Source of the DNA: Meandrina meandrites
Taxonomy: Eukaryota; Cnidaria; Anthozoa; Scleractinia; Meandrinidae
NCBI GenBank assembly: GCA_963693305.1
Contig: OY855904.1
Coordinates: 41,021,804 to 41,085,803 of the forward strand
Reading direction: 5' to 3'
Length of the DNA stretch: 64,000 nt
Part shown: in pieces, positions 32,656 through 41,200 of the stretch
How the letters are laid out: every line of letters starts with the position of its first letter
How positions within the stretch are numbered: position 1 is the first letter of the stretch
Made by a program: the position numbers and the translations under genes
Notes under the pieces: generated by a model
What the model saw: the letters and a program-made list of their open reading frames with translations, nothing else
What the model was told of the DNA's origin: nothing
Database searches by the model: none

Positions 32656-33607
32656 CGATCTTATTTATAAGAATCATGCCGAACTTTTTATACCCGTTAC
32701 CCAAACCGTCAAATATGGTTCTGGCATCTGAGGTCTGTATAGACAGTTTTGTATCTTTGTAAATATCTAAAACGGAGATAAAATTATACGTTTTCCAACC
32801 CTTACCTGTGTTGGGTACCGTGATGTTGATGTTATCGCTAAGACTCAGAAAGGGTGCGGGATTCAGTATGAACTGAACAGTTCCGTTATCATCTCTCTGA
32901 TCGAGGGTCTTCAATCCGTCGATCAGAGAGATCGAGTAGACTCCCGGATTCTTGATTATTATTTTCTCATAGTCCTCCTCATTCACGATGAAATCAGAGG
33001 GATCACTCTGTCTGGTGTACCGAGTATGATCCTCTGTTCCGTTTGCAAAGAATCTGATGAAACTATCATTGTTGTGTTTGAGATAACCTTTATAAAAGAC
33101 TTTTTTGGGAACGTATTCACTCATCTTTTGCAGAGTGATCGATTCTCTCTCATCGACGGTTTTATTCACATAATTTACATTCGCTGCGTGATCGACGTCT
33201 TTAGTTTCAGGGGTCTTAAGGTTCTTTATCGAATCTCCTCTCATGTCGAGATCTCCCTTCCTTATTACCTTCTCGTCGACGTAACTCTTATTGACTGCGT
33301 CTCTATCACCGATGGGATTGGCAAGGTTTACGATTCTCTTCAATTTGAGATCGAGATTCTTCGGTGTCTTCTCCTTACTCTCGATCACTCCCTTCTTCGA
33401 ATTAAGGGAATCGATCCTCTTCAGTATCTCTTCTCTCTGCATATAATCTTTCAAGTAAATACTTCCGGAGAGGATGGCTACCCATTTAAGGTAATCGATC
33501 ACGCTGGATGAGGGATCGTACAGATTAATAAAGTATCCGAAACCTGAGGAGATACCTATAAGAACGGAGGCGTCATAAATCATCTTGAAGATCTTCTCTT
33601 TCGACAT
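32651..33607 (-). CDS. Tail-fibre-like, membrane-anchored protein (318 aa)
   Basis: Residues 1-55 are the two-segment membrane anchor shared with the 71-aa gene. Two repeats follow, at about 91-114 and 125-150, of the pattern I-x-N-L-x2-P ... D-A-x-N-x-x-Y-V. This is the motif found in phage tail-fibre shafts (NL..P...DAVNKxYVD). The C-terminal part (about 170-318) alternates short hydrophobic and polar stretches like an all-beta head domain (for example NPGVYSISLIDG) and ends in a hydrophobic strand, as in C1q/TNF-like or fibre-knob folds. I infer a trimeric attachment fibre on the particle surface. The N-terminal anchor is unusual for a capsid fibre. Confidence 0.7.
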   Translation of the reverse strand: MSKEKIFKMIYDASVLIGISSGFGYFINLYDPSSSVIDYLKWVAILSGSIYLKDYMQREEILKRIDSLNSKKGVIESKEKTPKNLDLKLKRIVNLANPIGDRDAVNKSYVDEKVIRKGDLDMRGDSIKNLKTPETKDVDHAANVNYVNKTVDERESITLQKMSEYVPKKVFYKGYLKHNNDSFIRFFANGTEDHTRYTRQSDPSDFIVNEEDYEKIIIKNPGVYSISLIDGLKTLDQRDDNGTVQFILNPAPFLSLSDNINITVPNTGKGWKTYNFISVLDIYKDTKLSIQTSDARTIFDGLGNGYKKFGMILINKID

Positions 33608-33624
33608 TTATCTTAAGAGAGAAG

Positions 33625-33633
33625 ATCTTTAAA
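33625..33633 (-). promoter_or_regulatory. TTTAAAGAT box of the 318-aa gene
   Basis: ATCTTTAAA on the plus strand, about 18-26 nt before the ATG at 33607. Confidence 0.55.
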
Positions 33634-33634
33634 A

Positions 33635-34027
33635 TCAGTGCATCCCCATTTTGGGTACGGGAATCTTTGAGGGTTGCGGTCTTTCTATCGCAGGGGGAGG
33701 TTCCGTTAAGGGAGGATCAATCTCTGTATCTTTTCTGTAACTCATAAACAGATTGATCGCTGTCAAGCCGATACCGACAAGAGAGATCGCGGTTGTGAAA
33801 GAGATCTCAGGAATCCACCCCTCCATTCGAGAGCCTTGCTCTGCGTCAGCAGATTCACCCGTTTCTCTCTCTGCCTCACGTTTCATCTTCTCTTTCAACG
33901 CCTCCTTCGCCCTTCGGTTATACTCGGCGAGTTTTTTTCCTGCGGCGACCTTCTTGGGATCTTTCTCTTTTGTTTTAACATTCTCATCATCGGGGACCTT
34001 AGTGATCTGTTCAACATCTTCTGTCAT
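33635..34027 (-). CDS. Basic-coil single-pass membrane protein (130 aa)
   Basis: An acidic start leads into a Lys/Ala/Glu-rich helix containing DPKKVAAGKKLAEYNRRAKE (about 23-42), then one hydrophobic helix (76-97) and a Pro-rich tail. A similar KVAAGKKLAE motif is, from memory, common in small proteins of large DNA viruses and Polinton-like elements. Virion membrane role is inferred only. Confidence 0.65.
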   Translation of the reverse strand: MTEDVEQITKVPDDENVKTKEKDPKKVAAGKKLAEYNRRAKEALKEKMKREAERETGESADAEQGSRMEGWIPEISFTTAISLVGIGLTAINLFMSYRKDTEIDPPLTEPPPAIERPQPSKIPVPKMGMH

Positions 34028-34046
34028 TTTAGTAATGTACTCTGTT

Positions 34047-34055
34047 GTCTTTAAA
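34047..34055 (-). promoter_or_regulatory. TTTAAAGAC box of the 130-aa gene
   Basis: GTCTTTAAA on the plus strand, 20-28 nt before the ATG. It touches the inverted repeat at 34051-34076. Confidence 0.5.
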
Positions 34056-34076
34056 TCAACTGAAACTGTTGATTTA
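34051..34076. promoter_or_regulatory. Intergenic inverted repeat, copy 1
   Basis: TTAAATCAAC, seven-base loop, GTTGATTTAA. A near copy lies at 34829-34855. It sits between two genes, so it could be an operator or an RNA hairpin at the end of the upstream transcript. Confidence 0.6.
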
Positions 34077-34098
34077 AGTTTACGTTGTTAACGAGAGT

Positions 34099-34386
34099 TT
34101 ACACCGGTAAAAATATAAGATCATCCTCATCCATAAAAGCCCCGTGTTTCTGTACCTGATCCTTACTCATATTTATTATCACTTCCCTTCCTTTCTCAAA
34201 AGCGATTGTGATTATTTTAGAGCCTTGCTCTGTGAAAGCGATGAGATCATTACCTCCAGAAAGATCCTCATGTCTGAATCTTATGGATACAGCTTCCCTA
34301 TCACAAATGGCAGAGAGCAACTTTTCTCTCTGTTCTTCAGAGATGTTCACTCTGTGTTCAACGTAACGCGCATTCTCTTGAGACAT
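34099..34386 (-). CDS. Small conserved-looking protein (95 aa)
   Basis: Short alpha/beta-looking protein with no membrane segment. Recognisable pieces are SIRF-type strand, DLSGGNDL, TEQGSKI and INMSKDQ. From memory, small proteins with the layout 'SLR..DL.G...T..Q..KI...G..V.I.MSK.Q' are widespread in Polinton- and adenovirus-like elements of invertebrates. The role is unknown; virion core or processing cofactor are guesses. Confidence 0.6.
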   Translation of the reverse strand: MSQENARYVEHRVNISEEQREKLLSAICDREAVSIRFRHEDLSGGNDLIAFTEQGSKIITIAFEKGREVIINMSKDQVQKHGAFMDEDDLIFLPV

Positions 34387-34436
34387 TTTATTTAATAAGT
34401 CATAAGAATTCTTTGAATCATTTTTCTACATACTGA

Positions 34437-34804
34437 TTAATCAATCTTCACACCCTTCATTATTAATTTACCGATAATGAAAGGCTTGAGATGCCAATAA
34501 CAAACGTAGTGAGGTATTCTTATCAAGAGAACTCCTTCATCTCTGCACATCTCATCACTTGATACTCGAAATCACCCACACATGAGTGAAATAGGGGAGT
34601 GAACCTTGAGTGCTGAACACCGTCGTACTCGAATGCCAAACCTTTACCTTTGGGGGTGACCACATCAGGGTTATAACCGTCCAACTCGAGGTTCTGATAA
34701 GTCCAAGGATTCTTTAACCAATCGGGTCTCACCGATTTGAACTCATTTTTAAATAGGTCTTGAAATATCTTTCTACACTTCTCTTCATATACTCCGAATG
34801 ACAT
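34437..34804 (-). pseudogene. Restriction-endonuclease-fold nuclease, frameshifted
   Basis: The first frame (34804 to 34523, 93 codons) has the pattern seen in a PD-(D/E)xK-like family of giant-virus nucleases: RKIFQDLF helix, RPDWLKNP, LELDGYNP with an acidic active-site candidate, and the FEYDGVQHSRF strand. It stops abruptly after CAEMKEF. The family's expected continuation (a GV-hydrophobic-R-I-P strand and C-terminal helix) is readable in the adjacent frame from about 34527 down to a TAA at 34437-34439. A one-base deletion near 34530 is the simplest explanation. Whether the truncated product works is unknown. Confidence 0.65.
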
Positions 34805-34828
34805 CTTTAGTTAACTAATAAGAAATGT

Positions 34829-34855
34829 TTAAATCAACTGTAACGGTTGATTTAG
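34829..34855. promoter_or_regulatory. Intergenic inverted repeat, copy 2
   Basis: AAATCAAC, seven-base loop, GTTGATTT, nearly the same as 34051-34076 and in the same position, just upstream of a gene and next to its TTTAAA box (34825-34833). A further partial arm (AACAGTTGATTA) follows at 34864. Confidence 0.6.
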
Positions 34856-34872
34856 TTAATCTTAACAGTTGA

Positions 34873-35376
34873 TTAAGAGTCTTCTTCATTCTCTTGATTT
34901 TTGTTAAAATTCTCCTCACTCGGCCTTAACTTTACGTGCTTAGCGACCTTGAAGAGTCCGCTAGCTAACGCTACCAATCTTCCTCCCTTGAGTACCAACA
35001 TTCCTGCAAAGTTACTCAGTTCATGTTTAACGAGATCATCGTTCTTCAAATCTTCATTCAGAGCCTCCACATCATCCACGGGAATGACGTAGGAGATAAG
35101 AACGGATGCCGCAGAGATGGCTGACTCTACCAGACCACCGGTCACTCTCTTTCCCATGACGGTCTTGTATCTATTAAAGTACTTCTCCACACCCTTTGGG
35201 GAGAGTCTCTTTATATCTCCCAGACTCATCGCTTTACCGAGAAACTCCTCTGTCGATCCTAGAGATGCGAGTATCGCGAGTGACTCTCTCTTCACTTCGA
35301 GATCGTCCTCGTCATCAGGGGTCTTATCCTCTTTAACCTCTGGTATCTCATCGATATAATCTTCAACGTTCGCCAT
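34873..35376 (-). CDS. Unknown acidic protein (167 aa)
   Basis: I chose the start at 35376, because an upstream in-frame ATG (35427) would overlap the ATPase gene, while the 35376 ATG has a TCTTTTAAA box about 20 nt upstream. It begins with an Asp/Glu-rich region and continues with helices. A moderately hydrophobic stretch (GGLVESAISAASVLISYVI) could be a membrane-associated helix. The C-terminal tail is Glu/Asn-rich. No family recognised. It lies directly downstream of the packaging ATPase. Confidence 0.6.
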   Translation of the reverse strand: MANVEDYIDEIPEVKEDKTPDDEDDLEVKRESLAILASLGSTEEFLGKAMSLGDIKRLSPKGVEKYFNRYKTVMGKRVTGGLVESAISAASVLISYVIPVDDVEALNEDLKNDDLVKHELSNFAGMLVLKGGRLVALASGLFKVAKHVKLRPSEENFNKNQENEEDS

Positions 35377-35398
35377 CTTTAAATTACTAAGTCTTCTT

Positions 35399-36019
35399 TT
35401 AAACCGGTATTTCGAGATAACACTCAAACGGATATCTGAGGCAGAGACAGAGTCGAGCGTATCTCTCTGTTTTTAACACTCTGTTAAAGAGTCTCTTCGT
35501 CACCGTGTCTAAATCTCCTCCGTAATCATCGAACAGTGTCTTCATACCGACCTGAGAGGGATTGTGAAAAGCGACCACGCATGCGACGTTCTCTCGGAAG
35601 GGTTTGGCGATAGAGGTCAACTGCTGCGTTACCACCCATACACTCAATCCGTCGTGTCTCCCCGAGAAAGCGAGGTCGATAAATTTATTAGATCTATGCT
35701 TAAGATCTTTTGAGACAGCGCAGTCGTCGAGAATTAACAGTGTATTCGTCCCAGAGAAGAGTTCTGACATTGCAGACAGAAGGTCGTTAATCTCTTCACT
35801 GTTACTTGAATCCGGAGAGAGGATGAAGAAGCGTTTATCACCCTGTGCAAACCCTCGGTAGGTCCTGTTCTTGGCGTAGGTCGGGCAGATAAGAACAATG
35901 TACTCAAAGACCTTTCGGAAGGGTCCTCGTAACTTCTCTATTAGGTACTCTGTCTTCCCGCAGTTCGTCGGCCCGGTTATGATCATGTTAAAGGGAATCT
36001 TATCTCGTAACTCATTCAT
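35399..36019 (-). CDS. Genome-packaging ATPase (FtsK/HerA, A32-like)
   Basis: 206 aa. Walker A GPTNCGKT at 16-23, Walker B LLILDDC at 94-100, and a polar VVTQQ motif at 129-133 after a strand, which is the order expected in the FtsK-HerA/A32 family. Proteins of this size in Polintons and NCLDV-type viruses drive DNA into the capsid using ATP. It is immediately downstream of the candidate major capsid gene in the leftward block, matching the usual morphogenesis-gene neighbourhood. The frame is intact. Confidence 0.9.
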   Translation of the reverse strand: MNELRDKIPFNMIITGPTNCGKTEYLIEKLRGPFRKVFEYIVLICPTYAKNRTYRGFAQGDKRFFILSPDSSNSEEINDLLSAMSELFSGTNTLLILDDCAVSKDLKHRSNKFIDLAFSGRHDGLSVWVVTQQLTSIAKPFRENVACVVAFHNPSQVGMKTLFDDYGGDLDTVTKRLFNRVLKTERYARLCLCLRYPFECYLEIPV

Positions 36020-36043
36020 TTATTTATTAAGCGAGGGATTTTT

Positions 36044-37282
36044 TTAATACAGGATCGACTTCAACTCTGTGTTCATGATCTCCATAAACGCGTCAGCGAC
36101 CACGAACATGTAACAGTTGATTTTTCCCGTTCCTCCGGTCTTTCGTTTGATCTCAAGTTTCACTCCGTCTCGTGTTGTGTTTATGTGAAGACCTCCTCCG
36201 TGAATACCGTTGTCATAGAAGGTTCTCAAATCGATCCAAAGAGCGAACTTGTCTGTGTAGAAATCCTCTTCCTTCACCTTTCCCGCTCCACCCATTCGTC
36301 TCTTTATCGATTCCCAAAAGTCAGACGGAATCATCCCCTTTGAGAAGAGTCGGTTGGGCATGCCGTCGATGTTGATGTTGATCGATTTAATGTCAGGATT
36401 TACAAACTTCTCGGAGTCTCGTTCTCCCTCTTTATAATCCTCTTCAAACAGACAGAGTATACCCGTCATCGACTTTCTCGGAAGATTGACGTGCTCGTTA
36501 ATTACGCTGTCATTCGGCTTTGAGATGGGAAAACTTCTGTGAAGGATTACATTCTCGTAGTAGAATCCTTTACCGACCTTATAGGAAGAGGCGGCCTCAC
36601 TAGCCAGGTCTTCACTCGTGATGCATCGATACTCCAACTCAATGTTAGTCAATTTATAGGTCGGTGTTTTCTCCTTCTCTTTTTTATCATGATTCACTAT
36701 CTGATCGACCTTCGGTAGAGAGATCTCAAACAACAGAGGATGAGGAAGAGCCTTCGGATAGAGAGCGCCGTGATCACTGAGAACGGTATGGTCAAGAGGT
36801 ATAACGTATTTGGTGTTGTGAACTGTGGCGAGGGCGACCTCCTTTGCGTCAGTTTCAACCCTATCTCCTGCAGGCGTACGAAGTTTTCTCATATTCTCGG
36901 ATGAGATTCCCTGTTTTAATCTGTCATCTCTATCCTCGAGAAAGAGATCATGGTAGGTCTGAAAGAGATCGTATCTCTCTGTGGTCTGAAGTGTCTCTCC
37001 TCCGAAAGAGACCTTGAGCTGTTTAACGAGGTTTCGACCGACGTTATTCACGAGGGTGTTGTTTGCATGACCTCCGACTTTCATGTCAAAGAGAAGTTTA
37101 ACGCTTCCCGGTACGATGACCACATTTTCTGACAGTTTGGGAATGTAGATACTGATCGTCTCACCGGGATTCGCTGATGAGGGATTAAATGTGATCCTGT
37201 TGAGAGATGACTCCGCCTTAAGACCGAACGGTTTTCTCGGTACTCGGTTAGGATTGATAATCTCTGCGATAGCGTGCGACAT
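36044..37282 (-). CDS. Candidate double-jelly-roll major capsid protein
   Basis: 412 aa, beta-rich, no membrane segment. The N-terminal half has strand-like segments ending in a conserved-looking NNVGRNLVKQLKVSFGGE-type hairpin followed by ERYDLFQTYHDLF. In jelly-roll capsid proteins such a passage commonly links strands of the first barrel. Residues 290-412 (from MPNRLF through DLRTFYDN to VVADAF) form the second half. Length is shorter than the roughly 500-650 residues usual for Polinton capsid proteins. Position next to the ATPase and divergent from the integrase supports the call, but fold prediction has not been run. Confidence 0.65.
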   Translation of the reverse strand: MSHAIAEIINPNRVPRKPFGLKAESSLNRITFNPSSANPGETISIYIPKLSENVVIVPGSVKLLFDMKVGGHANNTLVNNVGRNLVKQLKVSFGGETLQTTERYDLFQTYHDLFLEDRDDRLKQGISSENMRKLRTPAGDRVETDAKEVALATVHNTKYVIPLDHTVLSDHGALYPKALPHPLLFEISLPKVDQIVNHDKKEKEKTPTYKLTNIELEYRCITSEDLASEAASSYKVGKGFYYENVILHRSFPISKPNDSVINEHVNLPRKSMTGILCLFEEDYKEGERDSEKFVNPDIKSININIDGMPNRLFSKGMIPSDFWESIKRRMGGAGKVKEEDFYTDKFALWIDLRTFYDNGIHGGGLHINTTRDGVKLEIKRKTGGTGKINCYMFVVADAFMEIMNTELKSILY

Positions 37283-37309
37283 TTTAAAAGAGAGAAAGAT
37301 TATTTTTAA
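37283..37309. promoter_or_regulatory. Divergent promoter between capsid and integrase genes
   Basis: Only 27 bp separate the two start codons. The gap contains TTTTAAAA next to the capsid ATG and TTATTTTTAAA next to the integrase ATG, both similar to the TTTAAA boxes elsewhere in the element. Confidence 0.5.
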
Positions 37310-38290
37310 ATGAGTAACGTTAACAACCTTATGAGAAAAATATACTACAGCCCGGAGGGTTATTGGAAAGGGTACTCTGCTGTATCGAAGTTGGCTTCCG
37401 CAGCGAATGTCAGTGAGTCTGAGGCGAGAGATTGGTTAGAGAGACAGGCACTTTGGCAGATCTATCTTCCTCCGCCGAAGTATTTACCGAGACCTCATTG
37501 GAGTGTGAGTAGACCGAATGAGATTCACCAAGCGGATCTTCTCTTTCTTCCTCACGATAAGGTGGGAAGAAAGACTTATAGATACGCTTTGGTTGTGATC
37601 GATGTGGCCTCGAGATATAAAGATGCTGAGGCGTTAACATCGAAAGAGAGTCAAGAGGTAGCGAAGGCCTTTGAGAAGATCTACTCTCGAAAGCTTAAGT
37701 GGCCAAAGACACTGATCGTTGATCCCGGTAAAGAGTTTATGGGATCTGTGACAAAGTTGATGGAGAGACATAATGTGAAGATACAGAGAAGCGAAGCGGG
37801 TAACCATCGAGCTCAGGCATTCGTTGAGAGAGCGAACAGAACTTTGGGAGAGAGATTATTCAGCCATCAGTATGCACAGGAGATGATTAGTGAAGGGAGA
37901 TCAAGAGTCTGGGTGAAGAGGTTGCCAGCGGTCATGAAAGCGTTAAACTCTCAGGTGATCAGAATCACAGGTAAAGAACCTGATAAAGCCCTCGGTTTAA
38001 AAGAGGTTGATATGAGAGAAGTTAATTACAGAAGACCTGTCGGATTGAAAGAGAAGAGATTACCCTCAGGGGTTCAGGTAAGGTATCTTCTCTCTCCCGG
38101 GGAGGATGAGGGAGGAGAGAGAAGGAGAGCGACTGATCCGATCTGGAGTATCGAGATTTATAATATAAATCGTGTGGTGATCTCTGCAGAACAGCCTGTT
38201 TTATATTATCTTCTCGATGGACCGAAGAGATCGTTTGTGAGAGAGGAGCTTCAAGTCGTACCGTCTGACACTGAGCTTCCACCCTTATAA
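37310..38290 (+). CDS. Retroviral-type (rve) DDE integrase
   Basis: 326 aa. The N-terminal ~65 residues form a helical region ending in a Pro-rich PRPHWSVSRPNE linker. The catalytic core has acidic residues D76 (HQADLLF), D138 (IVDPGKEF) and E173 (FVERANRTLGE), spaced as in DD35E integrases. The C-terminus (about 275-320) is a small beta domain like an SH3-type DNA-binding domain. It joins linear element ends to host DNA, which matches the short target duplication seen here. The last 40 bp overlap the PolB 3' end in convergent orientation. The frame is intact. Confidence 0.93.
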   Translation: MSNVNNLMRKIYYSPEGYWKGYSAVSKLASAANVSESEARDWLERQALWQIYLPPPKYLPRPHWSVSRPNEIHQADLLFLPHDKVGRKTYRYALVVIDVASRYKDAEALTSKESQEVAKAFEKIYSRKLKWPKTLIVDPGKEFMGSVTKLMERHNVKIQRSEAGNHRAQAFVERANRTLGERLFSHQYAQEMISEGRSRVWVKRLPAVMKALNSQVIRITGKEPDKALGLKEVDMREVNYRRPVGLKEKRLPSGVQVRYLLSPGEDEGGERRRATDPIWSIEIYNINRVVISAEQPVLYYLLDGPKRSFVREELQVVPSDTELPPL

Positions 38291-41200
38291 CCGTAAGCGA
38301 AGGTATGAATGTTATCCTTCCGTATTAATCTCTTATCATCGAACGGAGAGAGAGCGATCTTGTTAACCGTCTCGGTGTACATGGTGTGTAGATGACTTCT
38401 TATCACATTCATCTTTCTCATAGCGGGTTTATTATCGAAGAGGCAGTTCTTGTAATCGTTGAAGGTGATGGTCTTCTTTATCACAGCCTTCTTCACTCCC
38501 TTACACTTCTTCTCTTCGTAAGACTCTTCCACTCTGTATGAGTAGAGTTTAGCTCTCAAACCGACAAACTCAGCGATCTGCTTCCCTGAGGCCTCGTCTT
38601 TGAACATACCGATGACCTTCTTATTTACACCTGTGAGAATACCGCTTGGGTGATCTTTCGGGTAATTACTCGTGTCAAACTTTGATTTCACATCACTCGA
38701 TATGTCTCTGTAAAAGTCTTTTGTCTCTATCTCATAGGCGAGGCTATCCGTGTCTGTAAATAGGAGTTTAGCATTCTCTCCGTACTTCGGTTTGATGTAA
38801 TTATAATGAAAATCGTACATAAGGGTCTTACTCAGGTCGAGGATTGACATGCCTAGGTATACGGGTTTATCGAATTTTAGACTGACCTTCTTCATATGAA
38901 CGGCGGCGAGATTCTTAGAGAAGATTGTGTGGTGTTGATAATTCGGTTTACACGTTAACCTCTTCGCCTGAGATACTCGAGTGACCAATCTTATGTCGAC
39001 TCTGTTTCTGATGTTCTCCATAGTCTTTCCGAATACGGAGTTATTCATCAACTTAAAGAAGTCTTTCTCAAAATCGTTCTGTGCCTTCGCCCTGAGATTC
39101 GTGTTAAGATCTATATACGGCTTTAGCCACGCTGACTCTTCGAATGTGATCCCTCTATGAATCTTGGTGATTTTTAATCCGAGAGATAGATAGAGTTTGA
39201 GAGTTTCGTGATGAATAACGTACTTTTTCTTATCGTTAAGATTGGGGATCAATTTCTCTACCTTATTCACGGTTACTCTCTCAGGTGCTAACGGATAATC
39301 GTTATGCAGATCGTGAAGTTTCTCGGGATAGGTGAGGTCGACCTCAAGTATGCACGGCATACTCTTCCAATTCTTCAACTCTTCTCTCTTCATCCATTTA
39401 AAACCTTTAGTCGGCAGAGGTTTACACATTGCCCAACCGTAGAGATTATTTGCATCTAGATAAGAGATAAACTTAGTCGGTTGATCGGGATCGTAATCTT
39501 TCATGTAAGGATTGTTTGCCTTTCCGTATCTCGTCGAGATCATAGAGACACCGCCTCTAATTCCTTTCTCTACCATCATTAACATCTCATAATCATACAA
39601 TAACTCCAGTTCAACCTTTGTGATTTTTAAACATGCATCCCATGCAAGTCCGGGAGCTGTGTAATAGAACATCGGGTCGAGACGGTAATTATCAATGCAG
39701 ACATCCCTGAAGTTTTCAATGACGTCTGAGAGCAGGAGAACATCACTCTTAAGATAGAGGTCATGGTAATCTCTCATAGTCTTCATATTGAATGTTTCCC
39801 AGACATTCTGTGCGTGTTTATAATCCTCTTCTGTGATGTCACTGTCATTCAATATGGAGTGAAAAGCCTCTTTCGGTGGAAGTGATGTTGAAGAGAGTCT
39901 ACCGAAGTTATCGAACCAATCGTATGGAAAGACACCCTTTCTTAATAGAAGTTTTAACTCATCACCTTCATAGAATTCTGTAATATTTTTAAAAGACTCT
40001 TTCGGTAGATTCTTTACCAAGTTATCGAGGCTTGCAGCCATGAATTTAAAAGAGTCGATGAATCTTATTTTACGCTTTACCTCTACCTCTTTTTTCTCCT
40101 CATTTATGAATTTATCAACAATTATCTCTTTGGTAAATGAGATGTACTTCTCCTCATTACAGGGTATGCAGTCTATCTTTCCCTCTGATTTACCGAGGTT
40201 TTTGATAAAGAGATGACTGTCGTAACCTGAGAGATTGTGAAATATGACAGGATAGAACTTGGGTATTTTAAACTTTAAATTACATTTGTTATGAGCTGCT
40301 CCTCTAAACTTACCGGTGAGGTGACAATGGTCGCGAACCTTTTTATCTTTATCTTTATCTATCTCTTCCTCACAGATGTGACAGTGAGTTGCCTTTTTAT
40401 AAGTCATCCTGTCCTTAGGTGTCATCACCATCTTCTTTGGTTTTTTAAACTTGTTATAGATCTCCTTGATATCCTTCTCCAAAGACTCTATAAATAATTG
40501 AGGGATGTTATCATCAGGAGATTCAGCTGTGTAATGTCTAAGGTGAGGTGCTAAAATGTTATCATCAAAGCATTTGATGAGATAACTGAAACCTGAGGGT
40601 CTATGCTTTTGGTACTGATTGGTGAAGCTTTTACCATCATCTGGTTGACATGTGTCTATCTTCTCTGTGAAGCATTCAAAATCAGCATAAACAACGAAGG
40701 GAACTCTCATCTTCTTATGAAAATGATTGAATTTTATATAGACGGGAAAAGTATTTCCTTCATCGTCTTCTCTGATCGGCATCTCAATCTTGACAGCCTC
40801 GTTATTCTGACAGTACTCTTTATGCTTATCCAGTGATTTCTCTGAATGAAACGAGTTTAAGCATCTGTAGCAGAAATGTCTCTTATGTTGGTGATTATTA
40901 ATCCCTGAGGATAAAAGTCTCGACATGTTTTTGATCCAGCAGAAGTGATTGGTCTCTTCGTCAGCGATAAGGAGAAGGTTTATCACCTGTTCATTCTTTT
41001 TACTTATTCTTGAAGGGTAAACGACCCTTTCATAACCGAATACATTGATTGCGTAAGGGTTATTATTCTCAAACTTATCTATCTGTTTAAGCGAGACGGG
41101 AAACTCGATACCTGTCCAGTCAAACTTCTCTGAATCTTCTCTCATCCGTTTGTTTAGTCTCTCTGCATTTTTCTTTTGAGGAAACACTGCTGAGGTTACT

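Noticed and set aside
35377..35427. Upstream ATG for the 167-aa gene
   Set aside because: It would overlap the ATPase coding end, and a promoter-like box sits between the two candidate starts.
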